Of a stretch of DNA of 37,940 bases, positions 16,584 through 24,462 are shown in pieces. Position numbers and translations under genes: made by a program. The stretch is from Ruegeria sp. Alg231-54. GTDB taxonomy: Bacteria > Pseudomonadota > Alphaproteobacteria > Rhodobacterales > Rhodobacteraceae. Each line of letters opens with the position of its first letter. The first letter of the stretch is position 1. The notes beneath the pieces are model-generated. The model ran no database searches. It saw only the letters and a program-made list of their open reading frames with translations, and was not told the origin of the DNA. The stretch lies in the NCBI RefSeq assembly GCF_900143525.1, contig NZ_FREZ01000022.1, forward strand, positions 1 through 37,940, read 5' to 3'.

Positions 16584-17612
16584 TCAGTTTTCCTTGGATT
16601 GTCCGATGTGCTTGACGCGATAGCCCAGCGGGAAAAGTTGCAGGTCATAACGGCTGCGGATAACGCCCCAGATGCCTTTTGGCGCCTTGAGCATGACAAC
16701 GATTGCGACAACGCCGAGAACGATCAGATAAGTTGTACCGAGGTCTGCGAGTGTTTCGCGCAGGGCGAAGAAAACCAACGTACCGATAATCGGCCCTTCG
16801 ATGGTTCCGATGCCGCCGATCACCACGATGAAGATAACAAAGGCGGTCCAGTCATTGACGCTGAACGCCGCATCCGGCGAAATGCGCAGTTTTTGCAAAA
16901 AGATGAGCGCGCCGATCATCGCTGTGAATGCCGATGTGACGACATATACGATGAACTTTGTGCGCCAGATATCAATGCCAAGACTACCGGCAGCCAGTTC
17001 GTTGTCGCGAATTGCCGTCAGCGCCAACCCTTGCCGCGAGCGTAGGAAGAGATACACGGCTGTCACCACCAGAACAGCGGCCCCGAGCGCCAGCCAATAG
17101 CTAAGCGCTTCTCGCATCGCACGACCCGACGCCAGCGATTTCACGATGGCAACGGGGAGCGAAGACCCCGATCCTCCGCCAAGCGCTGAGATTTGCGCGA
17201 AGCTCAATCGAAAGACTTCGGCGATGACCCAGGTGCCTATGGCGAAATAGGCGCCCCTTAGCCTGAAGATCAGAACAGCAACCGGGATTGAGATCAAAGC
17301 CCCCAGCACTCCCGCCGCTGCGATGGCGGCCAACGGGTGCAGCCCGCCCAACATCGTCAACGCAAAGAGCATATAACCACCGAAGCCCACATAGGCCTGC
17401 TGACCAACCGAGACGAGACCGGCGTAACCCGCCATGAGGTTCCAAAGGGTGGCGAGGGATAGGTAGAGAAACAACTCGCCCATCAGACGCATGTCAGCGC
17501 GGCCCGCCCACCAGGGCGCTGCTATCAGAACGAGTAGAGTGACCGCCGCAAGGATCGCAGCAACCCGGGCTGCTTTTGACGATCGAGATACGGAATAGTC
17601 CTGCAGATTCAT
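16584..17612 (-). CDS. LIV-type ABC transporter permease (LivM family)
   Basis: A 342-aa inner-membrane permease with multiple hydrophobic segments. Diagnostic blocks are NLMAGYAGLVSVGQQAYVG, LRGAYFAIGTW, AIRDNELAAGSLGID and VVIGGIGTIEGPIIG, the last being the coupling region of LivM proteins. The start overlaps the livH stop (ATGA), giving translational coupling. It works with the other Liv proteins encoded upstream to import an organic acid or amino-acid-like compound, presumably the substrate of module A. Confidence 0.92.
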   Translation of the reverse strand: MNLQDYSVSRSSKAARVAAILAAVTLLVLIAAPWWAGRADMRLMGELFLYLSLATLWNLMAGYAGLVSVGQQAYVGFGGYMLFALTMLGGLHPLAAIAAAGVLGALISIPVAVLIFRLRGAYFAIGTWVIAEVFRLSFAQISALGGGSGSSLPVAIVKSLASGRAMREALSYWLALGAAVLVVTAVYLFLRSRQGLALTAIRDNELAAGSLGIDIWRTKFIVYVVTSAFTAMIGALIFLQKLRISPDAAFSVNDWTAFVIFIVVIGGIGTIEGPIIGTLVFFALRETLADLGTTYLIVLGVVAIVVMLKAPKGIWGVIRSRYDLQLFPLGYRVKHIGQSKEN

Positions 17613-18472
17613 CCTGAAATCCTCGGGAAGAGGCCGTTCGGACGAACGGCAAGAATGACAAGAAAGGCGATATGGCCAGCAAGCACCTGCCAACCCGGAT
17701 CGATCTTGGCACCGATGGTCTGCGCAACACCAAGGATCACGCCGCCAACCAGTGTACCCCACAGGTTGCCGAGCCCCCCGATAATGACGGCCTCAAAGCC
17801 AAAGATCAGACGACCGCCGCCGATTGAGGGATCAAAGCTAGTCCGAATCCCAAGCAGGATACCGGCAATCGCAGTCACACCCAGGGCCAGAGCCATGGCC
17901 AGACCAAAGATGTGCCGACGATTAAGGCCCATGAGCTGGGCGATGTCCTGATTGTCCGAAACGGCACGGAACGCGCGCCCCAAAGCGGTATGATAGAAGG
18001 TCCATTGCAGCCCCCAGATCACCGCGATGGCGATACCGAAAGTGAGAAGCGGTAAGATTCCGAGTGCCACACCGCCCACGGCAACGCTTGCTGTTTCCAG
18101 CGCACCGGCATTCAATGTTTGGGGGTCTGCGGTGTAGACCTCCAGCAACCCGTTCTGGATGATCACGCTCAGGCCGAAGGTGACAAGCAAGGGCGGAAGA
18201 ATATCGTCGCCCAAAGTTTGGTTCAGAAGGCCGCGCTGAAGGGCATATCCGATCAACGCCATGGCGGGAACAACGATCACCAACGCGGCCATCGGATGCA
18301 TTCCCGTCGCGGTCGTAACCGTCAGCCCGAGATATGCGGCCAGCACAATCAGGTCACCATGGGCAATATTGACCAGCCGCATGACTCCAAAGATCAATGA
18401 CAACCCTGCCGCGAACAGGGCGTATAGCCCGCCGAGTAGAGTTCCCTGCACGATAGCGTTCAGCCATTCCAT
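17609..18472 (-). CDS. LIV-type ABC transporter permease (LivH family)
   Basis: A 287-aa permease beginning MEWLNAIVQGTLLGGLYAL, the typical LivH N-terminus. Further blocks are LIFGVMRLVNIAHGDL, GRAFRAVSDNQDIAQLMGLN and EAVIIGGLGNLWGTLVGG. The start at 18472 matches family length; an extension upstream would overlap livF. It lies 1 bp after livF and overlaps livM by 4 bp. Confidence 0.93.
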   Translation of the reverse strand: MEWLNAIVQGTLLGGLYALFAAGLSLIFGVMRLVNIAHGDLIVLAAYLGLTVTTATGMHPMAALVIVVPAMALIGYALQRGLLNQTLGDDILPPLLVTFGLSVIIQNGLLEVYTADPQTLNAGALETASVAVGGVALGILPLLTFGIAIAVIWGLQWTFYHTALGRAFRAVSDNQDIAQLMGLNRRHIFGLAMALALGVTAIAGILLGIRTSFDPSIGGGRLIFGFEAVIIGGLGNLWGTLVGGVILGVAQTIGAKIDPGWQVLAGHIAFLVILAVRPNGLFPRISG

Positions 18473-18473
18473 G

Positions 18474-19181
18474 TTATTCGATCCCGAAATAAGCGCGCGA
18501 GATGTCTTCGCGCGAAACGGTGTCAGACGCGCTTTCCAGCGAAACGCGTCCCTCTTGCAAGCAGTAGACCCGGCTCGAGACCGACAGTGCCTTGGTGATG
18601 TCCTGTTCAACGATGATCGCGCTCATACCCTCGCCAATAATACCGGGCAGCGCTTCGTAGATGTCTTTGATGATTATCGGCGCCAGCCCGAGGCTAACTT
18701 CGTCAAAGAGGATCAAATCGGGATTGGCCATGAGAGCGCGCCCGATAGCAACCATCTGCTGTTGACCGCCAGAGAGCGAAGTAGAGGCCTGATCTTTTCT
18801 CTCTTCAAGAATTGGAAATAGATCATAGACGGCTTTCAGATCCCAGGGGCCTTTGCGGCCAACTTGCGCACCTATCATCAGGTTTTCTTTGACTGACAAA
18901 GAGGGGAACAATTGACGACCTTCTGGAACCATGGCGAGGCCAAGTTCGGCAACCTCGTCCGCTCGAAGTCGGCTGACATCCTGCCCCCGGTAGTGGATCT
19001 GACCCGGTCCGTTCGTCAGCAACCCTGTGATGGACCGCATCAAGGTGGTTTTTCCCGCACCATTTGCACCAATAATGGCAAGGACTTCGCCCTCGCCCAC
19101 GTCCAGTTCGACGTCGTAGAGCGCTTGGAAGTCGCCGTAGAAAGAGTTCAACCCGCGTGTCTGGAGAATTGGATCAGGCAT
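18474..19181 (-). CDS. LIV-type ABC transporter ATP-binding protein (LivF family)
   Basis: A 235-aa ATPase with Walker A GANGAGKTT, signature LSGGQQQ, Walker B LILFDEVSLGLAP and H-loop IIVEQD. The SFYGDFQAL and GLAMVPEGRQLFPSLSV segments are standard for LivF. Its start overlaps the livG stop by 8 bp. It pairs with LivG to power the transporter. Confidence 0.94.
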   Translation of the reverse strand: MPDPILQTRGLNSFYGDFQALYDVELDVGEGEVLAIIGANGAGKTTLMRSITGLLTNGPGQIHYRGQDVSRLRADEVAELGLAMVPEGRQLFPSLSVKENLMIGAQVGRKGPWDLKAVYDLFPILEERKDQASTSLSGGQQQMVAIGRALMANPDLILFDEVSLGLAPIIIKDIYEALPGIIGEGMSAIIVEQDITKALSVSSRVYCLQEGRVSLESASDTVSREDISRAYFGIE

Positions 19182-19902
19182 CGGCTTCGATCCCCAGATA
19201 TATCTCTTTGACCTCAGTGCTTTCCATGATTGCCTGCGGCTCGCCCTCGGCGATCTTCTTTCCGAAGTCGATAACGATCAGGCGGTCCACAACGGCCAAC
19301 AGGGCGTGCACAACGTGTTCGATCCAGATGATGGTGACGCCGGAGGCATGAATGTCCTTGATGGTTTGAACCAGTGATTTGCACTCGGCTTCGGTCAGCC
19401 CACCGGCGATTTCATCCAGCAGCAGCAATCTTGGCTTGGCGCAAAGAGCGCGCGTCAGTTCCAGGCGTTTTCGTTCCAGCAATGTCAGGCTACCTGCAAG
19501 AACGTTTGCCTTTGGCAGCAGCTCCGTTTGATCCAGTACTTCCAGACAAAACCGTTCAGCTTGGTGCCCACGCAGCCCAGCCGATTGCGTGGCAGCGATC
19601 ATGGCGTTTTCGAAAACGGTCATGCCCGAAAACGGCTGCGGGACCTGAAACGAACGTGCGATCCCTGCATGGCTGCGTCTTGCGGCGCTCCATTTGGTGA
19701 CGTTCTGACCATCAAAGTCGATACGTCCGGAATTCGGTTTCAGCGTTCCTGTAATCAGGTTGAACATCGAGGTTTTACCGGCGCCATTGGGGCCAATCAC
19801 CCCAAGTGCCTCACCTTGTTGGACCTGATAGTTCAGCGCATCGGCGACAGTGACTGCGCCAAATGCTTTGCTTAGGTCTTGGAGATTCAGGATTGTTGTC
19901 AT
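19174..19902 (-). CDS. LIV-type ABC transporter ATP-binding protein (LivG family)
   Basis: A 242-aa ATPase starting MTTILNLQDLSKAFG. Walker A is GPNGAGKTS; the GIARSFQVPQPFSGMTVFENAM segment is typical of LivG; Walker B is LLLLDEIAGGL; the switch His is in IIWIEHV. The signature motif is not LSGGQ but SLTLLERKR, a variant I recall from some LivG subgroups. The start at 19902 follows family length. A strong hairpin lies in the 50-bp gap from the upstream binding-protein gene. Confidence 0.92.
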   Translation of the reverse strand: MTTILNLQDLSKAFGAVTVADALNYQVQQGEALGVIGPNGAGKTSMFNLITGTLKPNSGRIDFDGQNVTKWSAARRSHAGIARSFQVPQPFSGMTVFENAMIAATQSAGLRGHQAERFCLEVLDQTELLPKANVLAGSLTLLERKRLELTRALCAKPRLLLLDEIAGGLTEAECKSLVQTIKDIHASGVTIIWIEHVVHALLAVVDRLIVIDFGKKIAEGEPQAIMESTEVKEIYLGIEADA

Positions 19903-19920
19903 GCTTTTCTCGGATGAAGG

Positions 19921-19946
19921 GTTCGGCGCCAAGATCGGCGCCGAAC
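19921..19946 (-). other. Intercistronic hairpin between binding-protein gene and livG
   Basis: A perfect 10-bp inverted repeat (19921-19930 and 19937-19946) with a 6-nt loop. No T-tract follows on the minus strand. Placed between the binding-protein gene and livG, it may protect the upstream message from 3' decay and lower distal gene expression, as known for other ABC transport operons. That role is inferred. Confidence 0.75.
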
Positions 19947-19952
19947 AATTGG

Positions 19953-21233
19953 TCAGCCCAGCAGCTTCATGTCTGCCGTCACCGGAACCTCGGGCGCGGT
20001 GCTGTTTGCAACGATCTGCAACTCGAACCCGTCTCCGGACTTCTGCCACTGACCGCCGACCAGCGGTGTTTTGGTGACATTGTTGATCGGCCCATCACCC
20101 CAGTTCACCGGCCCGACGATTGTGTTTAGGTTCGTGGATGTGATTGCCGAGATGATCGAAGACGGGTCTTCCAGATCATCAGCCCTTTTGATCACGTCCG
20201 CGACGACCTCGAACAGAGCGTGTTTGAAGCCAAGCGGTTGCGTCCACGGACGCCCCGACTCTGCTGTGTACCCTTCTGCCAGTTGTTTCGACGAAATGCC
20301 GGTCAGCGAGGACGAGAACGGGTGATGTGGAGACCACCAGACCTCGGTCGACAATCCATCGCCACGATCGCCGAGCGATTCAATGACAGACGGGAACAAC
20401 AGCGCCTTGCCGATCGTGACAACCTTGGGGTTGAACCCCTGCTGTGCGGCCTGGCTCCAGAACGTTGCGAAATCCGGCGGGATCATGTTGCCGGTAACGA
20501 TTTCACATCCAGCCGCCTTAAACGCTGCGATCTGGTTTGAGAAGTCGTCAGACAACGGCTGATAGCGACCGGGATCGGTCAGCGTGTATCCTGCAGCAGC
20601 AAGCGGTTTGGGCAGACCCAGTTCCGCATCACCCCAGGCATTGCCATCGGCATCATTGGGGAAAAGACCGCCCACGGTCTTGGCCACGCCTGTCTTGTCC
20701 CACATGTCGAGGAACGCGGCGATAACGTCTTCAAGACCCCAGAAGAAGTGATAGGTGTTCTCAAACCCTTCGCCCGGAACGCCGTTGCGGCCAAAGAAGT
20801 ACGGCTGCCATGGGCAGTCGGTTGTGATGCAGGGAACTTCATTAATCTCTGCCTGATCGGCGACAGGGTTCACCGTGTCCGGCGTTGAAGCCGCAACAAT
20901 GATATCGACCTCATCTCCCAGAATCAGGTCAGCGGCGACCTCGGCTGCGCGGTTTGGATTGGACTGGCTGTCTTTTGAAATGATCTCGACATTCCAGGTC
21001 TTGCCATTGTTGTTCAACCCGGCCGAAAAGACCTGCTGGATAGCTTGCAACACATATTCGTCGGCCTCGGCAAAACCGGCCAGTGGTCCGGTGCGCGGGC
21101 TGACATTGCCGATCCGCAGCGTCGGGTTCGCGGCATAGGCTCGCGTTGCCCGAAGGATGGCCGGAGCAGCGATTGCCGCTGTGGCACCGGCTATGAAACC
21201 ACGCCTTGTGGCTGTTTTGAAAGTCCTTGTCAT
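19953..21233 (-). CDS. LIV-type ABC transporter substrate-binding protein (peripla_BP_6), Tat-type signal
   Basis: A 426-aa periplasmic binding protein. It begins with a twin-arginine leader (ATRRGFIAGATAAIAAPAIL) ending near AYAAN, so it is likely exported folded. The mature region has the family pattern LRIGNVSPRTGPLAGFA, SKDSQSNPNRAAEVAADLI and VDIIVAASTP. It is longer than amino-acid-binding LivJ/K, which fits homologues that bind aromatic or carboxylic acids. A GGGAGGA ribosome site stands ahead of the ATG. The ligand cannot be assigned from sequence alone. Confidence 0.9.
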   Translation of the reverse strand: MTRTFKTATRRGFIAGATAAIAAPAILRATRAYAANPTLRIGNVSPRTGPLAGFAEADEYVLQAIQQVFSAGLNNNGKTWNVEIISKDSQSNPNRAAEVAADLILGDEVDIIVAASTPDTVNPVADQAEINEVPCITTDCPWQPYFFGRNGVPGEGFENTYHFFWGLEDVIAAFLDMWDKTGVAKTVGGLFPNDADGNAWGDAELGLPKPLAAAGYTLTDPGRYQPLSDDFSNQIAAFKAAGCEIVTGNMIPPDFATFWSQAAQQGFNPKVVTIGKALLFPSVIESLGDRGDGLSTEVWWSPHHPFSSSLTGISSKQLAEGYTAESGRPWTQPLGFKHALFEVVADVIKRADDLEDPSSIISAITSTNLNTIVGPVNWGDGPINNVTKTPLVGGQWQKSGDGFELQIVANSTAPEVPVTADMKLLG

Positions 21234-21276
21234 TGCGTCCTCCCTTCACCGGCCTCCCGCCAGTGTTTGATTGATC

Positions 21277-22203
21277 TTACAAAGTCTTCTCGAGATTCTT
21301 CAGATGCGTTGCGACACGCTGGCGAACTTCATCCGCCTCGCCCTCGGCCCATTTCCTGAACCCTTCTCCGGATTTCATGCCCAGCTTGCCCGCATCGACA
21401 AGCGCCCTGAGATAGGATGAAGGGCCCTTGTGCGCCTCAAGATCGTGCAGCACGTTTTCGTGGATATCGAGCGTCAGATCGGTGCCAACAAGGTCAGCGT
21501 TCTCCAACGGTCCAAGCACTGCCAGCCGGCGGCCAAAGCTGGACTTGATCACGGTATCAACCGCCTCTGCGTCGCAGATACCGTTTTCCACCAGACTGAC
21601 CGCTTCCCGCCACAACGCGTGTTGAAGGCGATTACCGATAAAGCCGGGCACATCCTTTTCGACCATCACCGGAGTTTTTCCGGCATCCTTCAATAGATCG
21701 TACATTGTCTGTGCAGTCTCTGGGTCTGTCCACTCAGTCTTGATGACCTCGACCAACGGGATCATATGCGGCGGGTTCCACCAATGCGTTCCGATGGCCC
21801 GGTTTTTCAGCCGCAAACCAGACATGATCTGAGTGATCGGCATGACCGAAGTATTGGATGCGAGAATGCAAGTCTCTGGTGCGTGCGCCTCGATTTCAGC
21901 AAATATCGCTTGCTTAAGTTCCAATTTTTCCGGCGCCGCTTCGAAAACCGCGTCCGCATTTCGGACCGCGCTTTCCGTTGTCGCAAAGATCTCAATCATC
22001 TTGAGGGTCTTTGTGATTTTATCCTCGTCATCCCCCATCGCCGCCATGCTGGCGCGAATGCGCTCTGACACCGTATCCCGGGCTTCTTTCACCGGATCCG
22101 TGATGGCGACGTATTGACCGGCCTTCGCTAAAGTCAGGGCAATGCCATGGCCCATCAGGCCTGCGCCAATCACTGCCATCTGCTGTTTTTTACGCACCAT
22201 CAT
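21277..22203 (-). CDS. 3-hydroxyacyl-CoA dehydrogenase family oxidoreductase
   Basis: A 308-aa NAD-dependent enzyme. The Rossmann loop GAGLMG is at 13-18; ILASNTSVMPI and GTHWWNPPHMIPLVEVI are the catalytic-domain blocks, with His of GTHWWNPPH as the expected catalytic base. This family includes L-carnitine dehydrogenase and L-gulonate 3-dehydrogenase as well as hydroxyacyl-CoA enzymes. Next to a BKACE gene, oxidation of a free 3-hydroxy acid to a beta-keto acid is the more likely role. The ATG abuts the upstream SDR stop. An ATG one codon later is equally possible. Confidence 0.87.
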   Translation of the reverse strand: MMVRKKQQMAVIGAGLMGHGIALTLAKAGQYVAITDPVKEARDTVSERIRASMAAMGDDEDKITKTLKMIEIFATTESAVRNADAVFEAAPEKLELKQAIFAEIEAHAPETCILASNTSVMPITQIMSGLRLKNRAIGTHWWNPPHMIPLVEVIKTEWTDPETAQTMYDLLKDAGKTPVMVEKDVPGFIGNRLQHALWREAVSLVENGICDAEAVDTVIKSSFGRRLAVLGPLENADLVGTDLTLDIHENVLHDLEAHKGPSSYLRALVDAGKLGMKSGEGFRKWAEGEADEVRQRVATHLKNLEKTL

Positions 22204-22989
22204 TTAGCCCGCCGTATATCCACCGTCGGCATGAAGGATATGCCCGGTGTAGAAATCAGATGCGCGCGACGCGAGAAACAGTAGAGGACCGGCAAGGTCT
22301 TCTGGCTCACCCAGTCGCCCCTTGGGAACACGGGTAAGGAAGCCATCGCGCACCGCTTTGGCCTCGTCGGTTTCTTCGAACATCCAAGCTGTCAAAGGAG
22401 ACCTAAACACTGTCGGCGCGATCGCGTTGACGGTAATTCCAGTCGGCCCTAGCTCACACCCCAAGGCTTTAGTGATCCCGTTTACTGCAGCCTTTGATGC
22501 GCAATACGCAGTATAGCCAGCCGGGTGGCCAAGGATACTACGAGCGGAACTGACGAAGATGATCTTGCCATATTCGCTGACCTTCATCTGTTTCGCAGCC
22601 GAACGCGCAAGTAACCAGCTTTGATTGACGTTGGCATCCATCACCGCATCAAAGGTTTCGGGAGCCATTTCGTTGATTGGAGCGACTTTGTTCATACCGG
22701 ACGCGACGACGAGAATGTCCAGCTTGCCAAAACTGTTGACCGCTTCATCGACCAACGCGTCGCATGACGCTTCATCGTTTGGGCGTGTGTTCACTGTTAC
22801 AACAGCAGCTCCGAGTTCCTCGCACTCTTTGGCAATCTCATCGAGCGCTTGTTGGTTGCCTGCTGCCAAAACCAAGTTGCAACCGGCCCCGGCAAGAACA
22901 CGTGCGGCCACCATGCCAAAAGCCCCAGAGGCCCCCGTGATCAGTGCGACATTGTCCTTAACATCAAACATCTTGAGTGGATTAGACAT
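22204..22989 (-). CDS. SDR-family oxidoreductase
   Basis: A 261-aa short-chain dehydrogenase with all catalytic residues: TGASGAFG (18-25), Ser147/148, Tyr162 and Lys166 (YCASK), and a C-terminal HADGGYTAG block. The NNAG position reads VASGMN. It is probably an NAD(P)-dependent alcohol dehydrogenase acting on the same pathway intermediate set as its neighbours. It lies 11 bp after the cupin gene and abuts the dehydrogenase gene downstream. Confidence 0.9.
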   Translation of the reverse strand: MSNPLKMFDVKDNVALITGASGAFGMVAARVLAGAGCNLVLAAGNQQALDEIAKECEELGAAVVTVNTRPNDEASCDALVDEAVNSFGKLDILVVASGMNKVAPINEMAPETFDAVMDANVNQSWLLARSAAKQMKVSEYGKIIFVSSARSILGHPAGYTAYCASKAAVNGITKALGCELGPTGITVNAIAPTVFRSPLTAWMFEETDEAKAVRDGFLTRVPKGRLGEPEDLAGPLLFLASRASDFYTGHILHADGGYTAG

Positions 22990-23000
22990 ACTATTCGTCC

Positions 23001-23345
23001 TCAGCTTTCTGGCGGGTACGGAATGACGACAAGCATCTTGCAGGTGTGGTTCGAACGGTTTTCAATTTTGCGCACTTCGCCAGGCACAATCGTGCAGCTG
23101 TCCATGGGTCCGAGGGTGGTTCCCACTCCATCAACGATGACGGTCATTTCGCCGTCCAAAACCACGTAGACCTTCTCGAACGGCGTAGAGTCCGGGCCCG
23201 CACCTCCACCCGGCAGGAACTGACTAAAGCCGATCCATTGATTTGTCGGCCCGCCTTCCTCGAACCCCTGCAACCGAAGCCCGTGGCATCCAAAGTGGTT
23301 CGGTGCTTCGTAGGGTTGGGCGTCTTTAAACCGCTTCAGATGCAT
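23001..23345 (-). CDS. Cupin-domain protein
   Basis: A 114-aa single-domain cupin. The first motif region (GPDSTPFEKVYVVLDGEMTV) lacks the usual two His but keeps Glu of FEK; the second motif region (GPMDSCTIVPGEVRKIEN) is also poor in His, so metal binding is doubtful. It might be a small isomerase, a dioxygenase-like protein or a binding protein. It sits between the cyclase and SDR genes in module A. Confidence 0.82.
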   Translation of the reverse strand: MHLKRFKDAQPYEAPNHFGCHGLRLQGFEEGGPTNQWIGFSQFLPGGGAGPDSTPFEKVYVVLDGEMTVIVDGVGTTLGPMDSCTIVPGEVRKIENRSNHTCKMLVVIPYPPES

Positions 23346-23376
23346 GTTCGTCTCCGCTCAGGATTATAGTAATGGT

Positions 23377-23398
23377 GGCCGCCGGCGAACCGGCGACC
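23377..23398 (-). other. Intercistronic hairpin between cyclase and cupin genes
   Basis: A GC-rich stem (23377-23385 with 23390-23398, 8 of 9 pairs Watson-Crick, the other a possible G-U pair) with a 4-nt loop lies in the 66-bp gap. On the minus strand the loop reads TTCG. There is no T-run, so it is more likely an RNA-stability or processing element than a terminator. Confidence 0.55.
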
Positions 23399-23411
23399 GG
23401 TCCGTGAGTGT

Positions 23412-24248
23412 TCAGAATTCTTCGCCAGCTTCGATGCGATAGGACTGGTTCTTGTCGATCATCGCCACCAAGCGGATGATGCAGCCATCACCACGGTCCC
23501 AGTTCCAAGGGAAGAATGCGAAGGTGCATCGCTTGCCGGTCACCGCATCAAGGTCACCGCCAACATTTTCAATTCCAAGAATACCTCTGGAGAACAGCAT
23601 ATTGTGCACCGGTTCCCACTCAGGGAAGTCAACTTCCCAAGGAGTTCCACCTGACCACTCAAGATATTCCTTCTCAAGATGCGGCATGATCGGACCGTTT
23701 CGCTGCGGGCCGATGGCTGTTGCCAGCGGGTGGTCGTTTGCCTGGGTGTCATGCCCGACAACTTTCACACCTTTTTCGATCATCCACTCGGCGGCTGAAG
23801 GGACAAGACCCGGGCAGTAGGCGAAGTAGTCACCATCTTCGTACTGCTTGTGCCAACCGGTATTGATGATCAGAACGTCGCCCTTGCGGATCGCATGCCC
23901 GCAAGCCTTTTCCAGATCATCGCCTGTGATTTGCTCCCACTTTTTCTTGGGGACAGAAACCACCAGGCCCGAACCGAAGAAATGCGGCAGCGGTACCTCG
24001 TCGATGAACGGCGTTCCCTGAACAACATGCGCCGGCGCATCGATATGCGTGGTCACGTGCATGGTCGTGGTAATCGTTTGCGACAATACGCCCGACTTGG
24101 CCATATAGTGTTTTCGGTCGATCTGGACGTCTTTGAAATAGGGCCAGTTGGGACACTGGAACCCGTATCTGTGACTCAGGTTATAGAACTCCAACCCCAT
24201 GTCATTGTCGGTGTTTGCCTGAAACTCAATGCCGCGGATTTCAACCAT
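23412..24248 (-). CDS. Cyclase-family hydrolase (kynurenine formamidase / isatin hydrolase superfamily)
   Basis: A 278-aa metal-dependent hydrolase of the cyclase family (PF04199-type), which opens amide or lactam bonds in compounds such as N-formylkynurenine or isatin. The metal motif H-x3-H-x-D-x3-H is at His64, His68, Asp70 and His74 (MHVTTHIDAPAH). GDVLIINTGWH and GHDTQANDHPLA are further conserved blocks. The start at 24248 is set by an AGAGGAGA ribosome site. It is the first gene of module A, directly behind the IclR-controlled promoter, so it may act on the imported compound first. The actual substrate is unknown. Confidence 0.88.
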   Translation of the reverse strand: MVEIRGIEFQANTDNDMGLEFYNLSHRYGFQCPNWPYFKDVQIDRKHYMAKSGVLSQTITTTMHVTTHIDAPAHVVQGTPFIDEVPLPHFFGSGLVVSVPKKKWEQITGDDLEKACGHAIRKGDVLIINTGWHKQYEDGDYFAYCPGLVPSAAEWMIEKGVKVVGHDTQANDHPLATAIGPQRNGPIMPHLEKEYLEWSGGTPWEVDFPEWEPVHNMLFSRGILGIENVGGDLDAVTGKRCTFAFFPWNWDRGDGCIIRLVAMIDKNQSYRIEAGEEF

Positions 24249-24330
24249 TGGGCATATCTCCTCTGTTCGCCGGCGAAGCGGCGTTGGTCGATTTGAATTG
24301 AATGGGTGGCCTCCCCACCTGTCCCGTATC

Positions 24331-24359
24331 ATGATGCATACGCACCGCAATGCGGTCAA
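24331..24359 (-). promoter_or_regulatory. Candidate promoter of module A operon
   Basis: On the minus strand there is a -35 TTGACC (24354-24359), a 17-bp spacer and a weak -10 CATCAT (24331-24336). The -35 overlaps palindromic site 1, an arrangement in which a bound regulator would block polymerase. The predicted start leaves about 75 nt of leader before the cyclase gene. Confidence 0.45.
24344..24356. promoter_or_regulatory. Palindromic operator candidate 1 (IclR-type)
   Basis: A perfect 13-bp palindrome with arms ACCGCA and TGCGGT around a central A. It lies in the divergent promoter region between the cyclase operon and the iclR-type gene, and overlaps the predicted -35 of the operon. It resembles site 2, 44 bp away. 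Confidence 0.55.
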
Positions 24360-24387
24360 CTTAAAACTCACATTACGGTTGACTTGC

Positions 24388-24400
24388 ACCGCATAGTGGT
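24388..24400. promoter_or_regulatory. Palindromic operator candidate 2 (IclR-type)
   Basis: Reads ACCGCA-TAG-TGGT, a slightly degenerate copy of site 1 with the same GC prefix. It lies just after a TTGACT hexamer (24379-24384) that may be the -35 of the regulator gene, so binding here could give autoregulation. Confidence 0.5.
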
Positions 24401-24462
24401 ACAGCTTGCCGGTGCGCCTGACACCCGCAGCGGCAGAACCAAGAAACGAAGAGGAGGTGTAA

